From assembly GCF_047302285.1 (NCBI RefSeq), contig NZ_CP154845.1:2170001-2234000 (forward strand): a DNA stretch of 64,000 nucleotides, read 5' to 3'. The notes below the pieces were generated by a model, which made no database searches, was not told the origin of the DNA, and saw only the letters and a program-made list of their open reading frames with translations. The translations under genes were made by a program, and so were the position numbers. Positions within the stretch are counted from its first letter, which is position 1. Every line of letters begins with the position of its first letter. Shown piece by piece: positions 15,446-23,073 of this stretch. The stretch is from Robertmurraya sp047302285. GTDB taxonomy: Bacteria > Bacillota > Bacilli > Bacillales > Cytobacillaceae.

Positions 15446-17411
15446 ATTTATGCACCTCACCTTCCACATTTCGCCACTTGCGTTCTGTTTCTTTAATTTC
15501 ATCAACTGGGATATGATAGCCTTCATCATAATCGAAGGAGCGATAAATCAAGCCAGCGATAATTCCAATTGCAGCAATCGCCGCAGCAATATGCCATTCA
15601 AATACAAGGAAGAAACCTGCTACTCCAAAGGCAATTCCCATGAAGAACGGAACGCCGGAGTTGGATGGCATGTGAATTTCTTCAATTTCACTATCTTTTA
15701 TTGTTAAACCTTCATTGTGTTTCTTCATTTTCCAGAATGGATCAAGTCCATCTACTATTGGTAGTTTCGCAAAATTATAGGGTTGAACAGGGGAAGCAGT
15801 TGCCCATTCAAGTGTACGAGCGTTCCAAGGATCTCCTGTAATATTACGATCAGCATGACGAATGCTCCAATAGATGTTATAACAGAATGCAATGAAACCT
15901 AATGCCAATAGGACAGAACCTAAAGCCGATACTAGGAATAATGGAGCGAATCCTGATTCCACAGAGTACGTGTAAGAACGACGAACTGCACCGTCAAGTC
16001 CTAAGAAGAACATTGGCATGAATGTTGCGTTAAAACCAATCACGAACAACCAGAAATGCCATCTACCAATTTTCTCATTGAGCGTAAAGCCAAACATTTT
16101 TGGCCACCAATAATAAAGAGCAGCAAAGACAGCAAAGACAACACCAGGAATAATCGTGTAGTGGAAGTGAGCAACAAGGAACAGGGTATTATGATATTGG
16201 TAATCCGCTGCACCCATTCCAAGCATAACCCCAGTCACACCACCGATGATAAAGCAAGGAACAAAAGCTAACGACCATAGCATTGCATTGGTCATCTTAA
16301 TCCGCCCTTTACGCATCGTAAAGAGCCAGTTAAATATCTTAATCCCCGTCGGAACGGCAATCGCCATCGTTGTAATGGAGAAAATAGAGTTTACTGCAGG
16401 TCCAGATCCCATTGTATAGAAGTGGTGAACCCATACGACCATACTTAAGAAAGCAATGATTAAGATTGATAGAATCATTGATTTATAACCGAATAGTGTT
16501 TTCCGAGAGAATGTTGAAATAATCTCCGAATAGATCCCGAAAGCAGGGAGAACTAAAATATATACTTCTGGATGCCCCCATAACCAAAATAGGTTTGCCC
16601 AAAGCATGTCAAGGCCGCCACCAGATAATGTAAAGAAGTGAGCCCCGTAAAGGCGATCAAAAGTCATTAATGCTAACGCAACGGTAAAAATAGGGAATGC
16701 TGCAATAATGATGACAGAAGCAATGAAGGAAGTCCATGTAAACATAGGCATCTTCATTAATGTCATCCCTTTTGTACGCATTTTTAGAATCGTTACAACA
16801 AAGTTAATCCCTGATAACAATGTCCCGATACCTGCAATCTGCAAAGCAACCGCGTAATAGTTGTTTCCGATCCCTGGAGAGAACTCTTTCCCAGCGAGAG
16901 GGAAGTATGATGTCCAACCAGCATCTGGAGAACCACCGATGACAAACGAAATATTAAATAACATCGCTCCACCGAAAAACAGCCAAAAGCTCAATGCATT
17001 TAATTGTGGAAAAGCAACATCTCGTGCTCCAATTTGTAATGGAACGACAACGTTCATAATCCCGATTAACATGGGCATTGCCATGAATAAGATCATGATA
17101 ACACCATGAGTGGTAAAGATTTCATTGTAGTGCTGGGCATCTAAAAATTCCATTTCTGGTCTAGAAGTTTGAGCCTTCATTAAAAGTCCATCCATTCCAC
17201 CACGGAAAAACATTAATACACCAGCAATAATGTACATAATCCCAATTCTTTTATGATCAACGGTTGTAATCCATTCAGACCAAAGCCATTTCCATTTCTT
17301 TAAATAGGTGACTCCAGCTACGATTCCAACCATTGTTAAAACAATTGCAATTTGTGAACCTAAAATTAATGGATCGCCAGTAATAAAAAATTCATCCCAT
17401 TTAATGTCCAC
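15435..17411 (-). CDS. qoxB: Cytochrome aa3 quinol oxidase subunit I
   Basis: The 658-residue catalytic subunit that reduces O2 to water with electrons from menaquinol and pumps protons. It shows the heme-copper oxidase signature WGHPEVYILVLPAFG (CuB His and cross-linked Tyr), the VWVHHFYTMG CuB histidine pair, and AHFHYTIIPG with the heme a/a3 histidines. Further helices extend the protein past the cytochrome c oxidase core, as in QoxB. I use the GTG at 17411 because GGAGGTGA lies five bases ahead; the alternative GTG at 17420 sits inside that ribosome binding site. It overlaps qoxA by 11 bases. Confidence 0.95.
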   Translation of the reverse strand: MDIKWDEFFITGDPLILGSQIAIVLTMVGIVAGVTYLKKWKWLWSEWITTVDHKRIGIMYIIAGVLMFFRGGMDGLLMKAQTSRPEMEFLDAQHYNEIFTTHGVIMILFMAMPMLIGIMNVVVPLQIGARDVAFPQLNALSFWLFFGGAMLFNISFVIGGSPDAGWTSYFPLAGKEFSPGIGNNYYAVALQIAGIGTLLSGINFVVTILKMRTKGMTLMKMPMFTWTSFIASVIIIAAFPIFTVALALMTFDRLYGAHFFTLSGGGLDMLWANLFWLWGHPEVYILVLPAFGIYSEIISTFSRKTLFGYKSMILSILIIAFLSMVVWVHHFYTMGSGPAVNSIFSITTMAIAVPTGIKIFNWLFTMRKGRIKMTNAMLWSLAFVPCFIIGGVTGVMLGMGAADYQYHNTLFLVAHFHYTIIPGVVFAVFAALYYWWPKMFGFTLNEKIGRWHFWLFVIGFNATFMPMFFLGLDGAVRRSYTYSVESGFAPLFLVSALGSVLLALGFIAFCYNIYWSIRHADRNITGDPWNARTLEWATASPVQPYNFAKLPIVDGLDPFWKMKKHNEGLTIKDSEIEEIHMPSNSGVPFFMGIAFGVAGFFLVFEWHIAAAIAAIGIIAGLIYRSFDYDEGYHIPVDEIKETERKWRNVEGEVHKYVK

Positions 17412-18384
17412 TATGGTCACCTCCGTCTTCTGTCTCTTCGTGATGATCGTGCTCTTTCGTCATATCATCATTTTCATTTTGGTAGTTATCTTCTTCTTCA
17501 AATATTTTTCCTTGGTAACCATGACCACGATATAGCTCAGGGTTTGTATACGTTTTTGAATTATGATCGGCATGGTTTACCCATTCCAGATGAGTGTTTG
17601 AAAAAGTCAATCTACCTAAATGAGTTGGTTTCAATAGATCTTCATATTCTTCTTCAGTTAGCTTTGGTGCAGTTTCTTTTACTTCCTGAATCCATTTGTC
17701 GTAATCAGCACGTGTTTGTGCCAATACTTCAAATTTCATATCAGCATAACCACGTCCATTAAAGTTCGTATTTTGTCCTTCATATGAGCCTGGATTGTCA
17801 GCTACTAAATACATCTCAGTCTCCATTTTTCCCATCGAGTATTTTTGCCCACCAAGTGCCGGTACCCAGAAGGATTGCATCGTACTAGCAGATGTTAATT
17901 TGAAAAGAACCGGTGTATCTGCAGGTATATTCACGTAGTTTACTGTTTCAATTCCTTCTTCTGGATAGCTAAAAATCCACTTCCAGTCAGCAGATGTAAC
18001 ATGTATAGTGACAGGTTCCTTATCTTCATAGCCTTGTGGAACTTCTTCTAATGCATATAGCGTTTTAACAGTAGGAATTGTTAAGGCAAGAACAATAAGA
18101 ATCGGTATTGCTGTCCAGATGATTTCTAATATCGTACTTCCATGTTCATCAGGTGGCTCGTAGTCCAAATTATCCTTTCTTTCACGATACTTCCACACAA
18201 TATAACCAAATAATCCAAATACGACTACCACTACAAGTAGCATCCAAATCAAAGACCAATTGATTAGATCTGTAATACTTCGTGCTACAGGACCTTGTGG
18301 GTCAAACACAACTAATTTTGACTCACATCCACTAAGGAATAACAGGGGTGCGGTTGTCAAAAAGGCAAATATTCCTTTTTTCAT
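17401..18384 (-). CDS. qoxA: Cytochrome aa3 quinol oxidase subunit II (lipoprotein)
   Basis: A 327-residue lipoprotein: signal peptide with lipobox LSGC (Cys about residue 20), two membrane helices (about 42-66 and 86-107) and an extracellular cupredoxin domain. The CuA ligands of cytochrome c oxidase are missing; the loop reads NFNGRGYADMKF instead of a Cys-x3-Cys motif, so quinol is the donor. A His/Asp/Glu-rich tail (DHHEETEDGGDHSGH) is unusual and could bind metal. GGAG six bases ahead of the ATG. First gene of the qox operon. Confidence 0.95.
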   Translation of the reverse strand: MKKGIFAFLTTAPLLFLSGCESKLVVFDPQGPVARSITDLINWSLIWMLLVVVVVFGLFGYIVWKYRERKDNLDYEPPDEHGSTILEIIWTAIPILIVLALTIPTVKTLYALEEVPQGYEDKEPVTIHVTSADWKWIFSYPEEGIETVNYVNIPADTPVLFKLTSASTMQSFWVPALGGQKYSMGKMETEMYLVADNPGSYEGQNTNFNGRGYADMKFEVLAQTRADYDKWIQEVKETAPKLTEEEYEDLLKPTHLGRLTFSNTHLEWVNHADHNSKTYTNPELYRGHGYQGKIFEEEDNYQNENDDMTKEHDHHEETEDGGDHSGH

Positions 18385-18505
18385 TAATTGTCAACTCCTT
18401 ATCAGTAAAGTTTCTTTTCCCGAAAGTGCTTGGAAAGAATCAAAAAAGATTCGAAAAATTGTCACAAAATGTTCATAAATTCACAAACTTTTTCAAAAAT
18501 AAAAC

Positions 18506-18530
18506 ATGTCTGACGTGTTGCAACAGACAT
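18506..18530. repeat. Inverted repeat in the qox leader
   Basis: ATGTCTG and CAGACAT are exact complements separated by 11 bases. It lies about 125 bases upstream of qoxA and could be a leader hairpin or a regulator site. Confidence 0.55.
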
Positions 18531-18606
18531 ATCGTTTCACTATAACTATGAATCTCTACTTTTTTATGTAGAAGCTATGAAGTTTTTTGTAGGATAATGA
18601 AACGGA

Positions 18607-18635
18607 ATTATTGTTCATTTATTCACATTTGTCTA
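18607..18635 (-). promoter_or_regulatory. Candidate sigma-A promoter of qoxABCD
   Basis: On the minus strand TAGACA, 17 bases, AATAAT (5/6 matches to each hexamer). It would give a leader of about 215 bases. Confidence 0.4.
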
Positions 18636-18844
18636 AAAATACTTACACCATCGAGAAGAGAGGGTTCTTTTTTAATATATTAACACTGTGTATATGATGA
18701 TAACATAATTATCGAATGATAATTGTTACAAAAATAGTAAGGAATAAATTTACATTTTTGAGGAGGGGTTTTCGAAAGATAGATGTGGACGAACGTACAA
18801 GCAAAACCTCGCTTCATCTCATATAAGATCATGAGGTGATTAAT

Positions 18845-19624
18845 ATGGTAAAAATATATTTAGATCCTGGTCATGGAGGAAGTGATCCAGGTGCTCAAGG
18901 GAATGGACTACAAGAGAAAAATTTAACATTGGATATTGCCAGAAGGATAAGAGATATCCTTGTAAATGAATATGAAGATGTGGAAGTAAGAATGAGTCGT
19001 ACAGGAGATGCGACGGTTAGTTTGGAGCAGAGAACGAATGATGCAAATTCGTGGGGCGCAGACTATTTTCTATCTATTCATATTAATGCTGGTGGCGGTA
19101 CAGGCTTTGAAAGTTATCGTTTTACGAACTCTTTCTCACAAACCGCTAGATATCAAAGTGTTATTCACCCAGAAATTGTCCTAGAAAGTTTATTTCGTGA
19201 TCGGGGGATGAAGGTAGCTAATTTCCATGTCCTTCGTGAAACGAGAATGTCTGCTCTATTAACGGAAAACGGTTTTATCGACCATACAACAGATGCATCG
19301 AGATTACAGGATGCAAGCTTTAGAGAAAGTATTGCACGAGGACATGCCATTGGGCTCGAGAAGGCTTTTCAATTGAGAAAAAAATCAAATCCTGATCCGG
19401 GGACATTATATCGAGTTCAGATTGGTGCTTTTGAAAGTGGTGAAAATGCACTACAATTAGCAAGACAAGCCGTAACGAATGGATTTACGACACATATATT
19501 TGAAGAAAATTCTCTTTATAAAGTTCAAATTGGTGCGTTTTCGATTAGGGAGAATGCTGACAATATCGCTCAAGAAGCACGAAATAAAGGCTTCGAAGTT
19601 ATAGTCGTTCAGGTGAATTCATAA
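18845..19624 (+). CDS. Sporulation N-acetylmuramoyl-L-alanine amidase, CwlC-like, with two SPOR repeats
   Basis: A 259-residue zinc amidase that cuts the amide between MurNAc and the stem peptide. The Amidase_3 domain (1-175) starts LDPGHGGSDPGAQGNGL (zinc His, then Glu) and has SIHINA and LLTENGFI with the other zinc His and the catalytic Glu. Two SPOR repeats (about 186-259, each with LYxVQIGAF) bind denuded glycans. There is no signal peptide. Length, order and wording match B. subtilis CwlC, which acts in mother-cell lysis late in sporulation and is also leaderless. ATG at 18845 with GAGGTGAT four bases ahead. Confidence 0.9.
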   Translation: MVKIYLDPGHGGSDPGAQGNGLQEKNLTLDIARRIRDILVNEYEDVEVRMSRTGDATVSLEQRTNDANSWGADYFLSIHINAGGGTGFESYRFTNSFSQTARYQSVIHPEIVLESLFRDRGMKVANFHVLRETRMSALLTENGFIDHTTDASRLQDASFRESIARGHAIGLEKAFQLRKKSNPDPGTLYRVQIGAFESGENALQLARQAVTNGFTTHIFEENSLYKVQIGAFSIRENADNIAQEARNKGFEVIVVQVNS

Positions 19625-19656
19625 AAAATAAGCACCCTTAACGGAGTGCTTATTTT
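19625..19656. terminator. Bidirectional terminator between two wall hydrolase genes
   Basis: AAAATAAGCAC pairs with GTGCTTATTTT around a 10-base loop, with A/T runs on both sides. It overlaps the end of the minus-strand gene. Confidence 0.9.
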
Positions 19657-20219
19657 GCGAAGATATGATTTCCGATTTTAATGGTTGTTGTTTTTGAACG
19701 TAACCATGTGTTAGTCGTTTTTGCAGGGTTATAGAAGTAGAGAGAGCCACTTCCTTGACCACGGAAGGCAAGAGCTTCGTTGACTGCTCTTTTTGATTCA
19801 GAACTTGCAGCCTTGTTGATTTGCCCATTACTTACAGGTGTAAATTGGTCAGATTGATAAATAACAGCATTTACTGAATTGGGGAAATGCGAACTATCAA
19901 CGCGATTTAATACAACCGTTGCAACAGCTACTTTTCCTGGGTAAGATTCACCCTTCGCTTCAGCTTCAACGAGCCTTGCTAATAATTCTTTTTCCGAACT
20001 TGTCATAGAAGTGGCTGGAATAGTAAGTTTTTGCCCAATTGATAACATACTATTTGTAGCTTTGTTTGTGGACGTTAATGATTTAACTGGAACACCATAC
20101 TGAATCCCAATTTTCCAATACGTATCGCCTTTGTTCACGGTGTGTGTTGCGGCGAGGCTACTACCTACACCTATAAACATGATCGTTAAAAATGCCATGA
20201 AAGAAATGATTTTTTTCAC
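19650..20219 (-). CDS. Cell wall hydrolase with LysM and SleB-type catalytic domain (YkvT-like)
   Basis: A 189-residue exported enzyme: Sec signal peptide (KKIISFMAFLTIMFIGVGSSLAA), one LysM repeat (HTVNKGDTYWKIGIQYGV, about 28-70) and a Hydrolase_2 / SleB lytic domain (ELLARLVEAEAKGESYPGKVAVATVVLNRV; Glu in LVEAEA is the likely catalytic residue). SleB enzymes cleave cortex peptidoglycan; YkvT-like versions have LysM instead of a cortex-specific domain. I chose the GTG at 20219 because AAGGAGGTAAG precedes it and the signal peptide begins there. It converges with the CwlC-like gene. Confidence 0.87.
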   Translation of the reverse strand: MKKIISFMAFLTIMFIGVGSSLAATHTVNKGDTYWKIGIQYGVPVKSLTSTNKATNSMLSIGQKLTIPATSMTSSEKELLARLVEAEAKGESYPGKVAVATVVLNRVDSSHFPNSVNAVIYQSDQFTPVSNGQINKAASSESKRAVNEALAFRGQGSGSLYFYNPAKTTNTWLRSKTTTIKIGNHIFAK

Positions 20220-20467
20220 TTTTCTTACCTCCTTCAACATTCTCATATACCGTATCATGATAGTTTAATAGGAACATCCTCTATTATTTTCCAGTAGTGC
20301 AAAACCATTGATAGGACTGGAACAAGTTTCAAAAGTGTAAAGATTGTCATGGAATAGAAATATAAATAGTAGTTTTTAGACTTAAAATGAAAAAACTCAT
20401 AAACCTCTGTTTGATACCGTATACATAATATAGGTTGAAATTTGTAGGCTGTCAGAGGGGTGGTAAA

Positions 20468-20827
20468 GTGGATAACGAAATCATTCAATATTTTGTTGTG
20501 AATAACGATTTGAAGATGGAAGCGGGGAAGGTGGCAGCCCAAGTGGCCCATGCTGCAACAATTTCTACGATTAATATGGTAAGTGCGAGTAATTGTCAAT
20601 TCCCTGACTACTTTGACTATTTTGTGGAATGGTACCAATCTGGCATGAGTAAAATTGTCTTAAAAGGTACTGAAGATGAACTCTTTAGACTGAAAGAAAA
20701 TGGCTTTTATACCATTAGAGACAGAAGTTATCAAGAGGAACCAAATGGTGCACTTACTGTTGTCTCCTTGCCTCCAATGCCAAGAATTATTGGGCAAAGA
20801 TTTATTGGAGAATTCTCATTATATTAA
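20468..20827 (+). CDS. PTH2-type peptidyl-tRNA hydrolase family protein
   Basis: A 119-residue protein. Its start, IIQYFVVNNDLKMEAGKVAAQVAHAA, is the Pth2 signature (..VVR.DLkM..GK.AAQ.aHA); the Lys and the His/Ala loop are conserved. Pth2 enzymes release peptides from tRNA in archaea and eukaryotes; in Bacillaceae the canonical Pth normally does this, so its role here is uncertain. GTG start at 20468 behind AGAGGGG. It may be co-transcribed with the small membrane protein 61 bases downstream. Confidence 0.8.
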   Translation: MDNEIIQYFVVNNDLKMEAGKVAAQVAHAATISTINMVSASNCQFPDYFDYFVEWYQSGMSKIVLKGTEDELFRLKENGFYTIRDRSYQEEPNGALTVVSLPPMPRIIGQRFIGEFSLY

Positions 20828-20888
20828 TCAGGAAAAAGGGAGAAGCTTTACTACGGCCTCATGAAGTAAAATAAGGGGGTAGAGGCGA

Positions 20889-21179
20889 ATGGGTTTGTTT
20901 TTTAATCGCTGGTCCTTTTATTTATCTTTCATTAGTATAGGCTTTGTCTTAGTTGTTTCATCTAATTCGATGAAAGAGCGGATAATTAATTGGAGCGGTA
21001 TTCATCCTCTACAAATATTGTTTTATTTTACGATATTAGTGCTTGTACTTGGAATTATTGGATTTACCGGTGTAAATAGTTGGAGCAGTGCGCTTCGAAG
21101 TATCTTTACTGTAGGTTTTACTTTAGTGCTTACTGTTTTTCTAGCATACATTATTTTTGTCGGGCAATTACTAGAATAA
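20889..21179 (+). CDS. Small membrane protein, three helices, unknown
   Basis: A 96-residue hydrophobic protein with three predicted helices (about 9-26, 40-62, 70-92). ATG preceded by AGGGGGTAGAG. I do not recognise the family, although it looks like the short DUF-type membrane proteins common in Bacillus. Its terminator follows at once. Confidence 0.7.
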   Translation: MGLFFNRWSFYLSFISIGFVLVVSSNSMKERIINWSGIHPLQILFYFTILVLVLGIIGFTGVNSWSSALRSIFTVGFTLVLTVFLAYIIFVGQLLE

Positions 21180-21182
21180 AGT

Positions 21183-21216
21183 CCAATGCAGTTTATTAAC
21201 ACTGCATTGGCTTTTT
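21183..21216 (+). terminator. Rho-independent terminator
   Basis: CCAATGCAGT pairs with ACTGCATTGG around an 8-base loop, followed by CTTTTT. Confidence 0.92.
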
Positions 21217-21502
21217 ATTGTTGTAGGAAATTATAGATTTCGCAGTTGTGTAGAACTTTGTGGCTGAGTGTATCTACGTCTAGCGCAAGCAGCCATAGCC
21301 TGACACACTTCAGGTCATCTCCTACGTACGATAAGTCAACTAAGAATTGCTATCGTAATTCAGGTTTCCTTTATCGAGAGAACAGGCCCTATGAGTTTGT
21401 ATGGCGATGAACAAGGCGCCCCGCGCTTTTGTTCTTGTCTAGGAATTTACAAATTCCCTCGACTTAATGTTCATATAAACAGTAGGAGTATCAGTATGAA
21501 AA

Positions 21503-21692
21503 AATAACAGGAAAAATTCCGCTTAAGGAGCAAGCATCATGAAAAAGAGCCGAAATAACAGGAAAAATTCCTGCTATTCACTCAAAAAATGCCAAAATAA
21601 ACGATTTTGCTCTCCATAAGCGGAAAATCTTCCGTTATTTCCCCTAAAAGGGACTCCATTGAGGAGATAACAGGAAAAATTCCGCTTAAGGG
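21503..21692. repeat. Four copies of an interspersed palindromic element
   Basis: The core ATAACAGGAAAAATTCC appears at 21504, 21555 and 21667; two copies continue as GCTTAAGG. An inverted copy (ATAAGCGGAAAATCTTCC) lies at 21617-21634. The GGAA/TTCC centre gives each copy dyad symmetry. Spacing is irregular (about 50-110 bases), so it is not a CRISPR array. Confidence 0.75.
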
Positions 21693-21897
21693 TGAGAGAT
21701 GTTTGGATCGAATGAGACAAACCGAAGCTTCCAACATTTTGTAGGAGCTTTTTTTTTATTTTGCTTTTCACCCCTAATTAGAGATTGTGCAATGCTTAAC
21801 AAAATTGACACAATATCGTCATCGTCTCACAAAACCTTTTATATCAACGTTTTCAGAACCTTTTTTTAATCATAAAAACCCCTGAATTACCGACTAA

Positions 21898-21930
21898 GGG
21901 AATTTCCCCTCCTCAGTAGGGAGATCTCCC
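21898..21930. promoter_or_regulatory. Paired GC-rich palindromes upstream of the molybdoenzyme operon
   Basis: GGGAATTTCCC (21898-21908) and GGGAGATCTCCC (21919-21930) have centres 21.5 bases apart, two helical turns. Relative to a TACAAT -10 at 21956-21961 they fall near -65 and -43, the usual place for an activator, and there is no -35 hexamer. The NarL-type regulator encoded at 29186 is the obvious candidate to bind here. Confidence 0.5.
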
Positions 21931-21993
21931 GATACGAGAAAAAGAGAACTGATTTTACAATATAGCTAAGCAAATGGAACAAGGAGGAACAAT

Positions 21994-23073
21994 ATGAAAG
22001 CAAAAATGGTTTCAACTCAAAAAGCAGAGCACTCACTCAATCATGCCTTTGCATCAAAATTTGCGAAATCAATGTTTTTGTCAGTTTTAGTGCTCATTAT
22101 TTTAACATTTATCGGAACAAGGATGTTTACTCATGTCGATTTAAATTTATATGGTTACATGGTTGGAACAATTGTATTTCTTGGAGGTTTTTTCTACCGC
22201 TTTATTGCATGGGGAGAAAGACCACCGACAAAAATCATTATTAAAAAAGGAATCAAGCTACTATTTAGAAAATCAACACCGAAAACTTCGGTTGAGCAGT
22301 TAGCGACGTATCGTTTTATTTGGAATCGGGGAATTTATCGCTGGACACAGCACTTTTTAATAGGTTGGGGTTGCTTGCTATCATGCTTTGTAACATTCCC
22401 ACTTGTTTTTGGCTGGATGTACTTCACGATGCCTGAAAATGGTTATTACACGATTGTTGCAATGGGAATAGACATTATGACAGTGAAGGCAAATGGATTA
22501 ATTGCCAATCTATCATATAACGCCTTAAATATTTCAGCGCTGATGGTTATTGCAGGAGTTTGCATGGCTTTATATAGACGAATTAAGAATATGCAAGCGA
22601 GAGCGGAGCAAAAGTTCATCTATGATTTTTTACCTCTATATTTATTGCTTTTTATCAGTATCACAGGATTACTCTTGACGGTAAGTAATATGTTTCTCCA
22701 TGGCTGGGGTCATTATGCGATGAGTCTGATTCATCAATATTCGGTGGTCGTTACATTAATTTACTTACCATTCGGTAAGCTCGCACATATTCCTTTCCGT
22801 CCGCTAAGTGTTTTTGCTCGAAATTACCGTGAACATTACGGAGAGCAGTCGATGAAGTCTTGTAAGGTCTGTGGGCACGAATTTGTTTCAACAGAGCAAT
22901 CAAATGATGTTGTTCATGTACTTGGAGTCAACCAAATGGAATTTAAGAAAGAAGATTTCCATTTAGCAGAGTTATGTCTTCCATGTCGAAGAAAATATCG
23001 AATCGCCCAATTTTCTGGGTTCCCTACACATGAAGTCAAGGTTAAGGAGGCTAACCAGAATGCAAAGGGATAA
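21994..23073 (+). CDS. Membrane subunit of a molybdoenzyme complex, NarI/DsrM-like, with C-terminal zinc-ribbon-like motif
   Basis: A 359-residue protein with about six membrane helices (near 27-45, 52-73, 120-143, 175-194, 208-230, 240-262). Histidines in or near helices (H120 in RWTQHFLIGWG; H236, H240, H247, H265 in the last part) and the sequence HQYSVVVTLIYLPFGKLAHIPF resemble NarI/DsrM b-type cytochromes that oxidise quinol. Heme binding is inferred. After the last helix comes a soluble tail with two CxxC pairs (290-293, 328-331), which looks like a metal-binding ribbon and is not a usual part of NarI. AAGGAGG precedes the ATG; the gene overlaps the next by 14 bases. Confidence 0.65.
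   Translation: MKAKMVSTQKAEHSLNHAFASKFAKSMFLSVLVLIILTFIGTRMFTHVDLNLYGYMVGTIVFLGGFFYRFIAWGERPPTKIIIKKGIKLLFRKSTPKTSVEQLATYRFIWNRGIYRWTQHFLIGWGCLLSCFVTFPLVFGWMYFTMPENGYYTIVAMGIDIMTVKANGLIANLSYNALNISALMVIAGVCMALYRRIKNMQARAEQKFIYDFLPLYLLLFISITGLLLTVSNMFLHGWGHYAMSLIHQYSVVVTLIYLPFGKLAHIPFRPLSVFARNYREHYGEQSMKSCKVCGHEFVSTEQSNDVVHVLGVNQMEFKKEDFHLAELCLPCRRKYRIAQFSGFPTHEVKVKEANQNAKG

Larger units (their letters stand above)
18385..18844. other. Divergent intergenic region between qoxA and the amidase gene
   Basis: About 460 bases without a credible gene. On the minus side a candidate qox promoter lies at 18607-18635 and a leader hairpin at 18506-18530. On the plus side GAGGAGGGGTTTT near 18761-18773 can pair loosely with AAAACCTC near 18803, possibly a leader hairpin for the amidase gene. 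Confidence 0.5.
21217..21992. other. Long non-coding region with repeats and the respiratory operon promoter
   Basis: About 775 bases without a supported gene. 21240-21480 is more GC-rich than its surroundings and resembles interspersed repeat debris. 21503-21692 holds four copies of a short palindromic element. 21723-21758 is a terminator-like hairpin (AAGCTTCC / GGAGCTT plus nine T) with no gene upstream. 21895-21961 carries two GC-rich palindromes and a TACAAT -10 hexamer ahead of the next operon. Confidence 0.6.

Noticed and set aside
14537..18384. Cytochrome c oxidase (cta) assignment for the oxidase operon
   Set aside because: Subunit II lacks the CuA cysteines and the operon order and subunit lengths fit qoxABCD quinol oxidase.
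20255..20638. 127-codon minus-strand frame
   Set aside because: It lies opposite the PTH2-type gene and the upstream gap, has no ribosome binding site and resembles nothing.
21503..21692. Repeated units as a CRISPR array
   Set aside because: Units vary in sequence, one is inverted, spacing is irregular and no cas gene is near.
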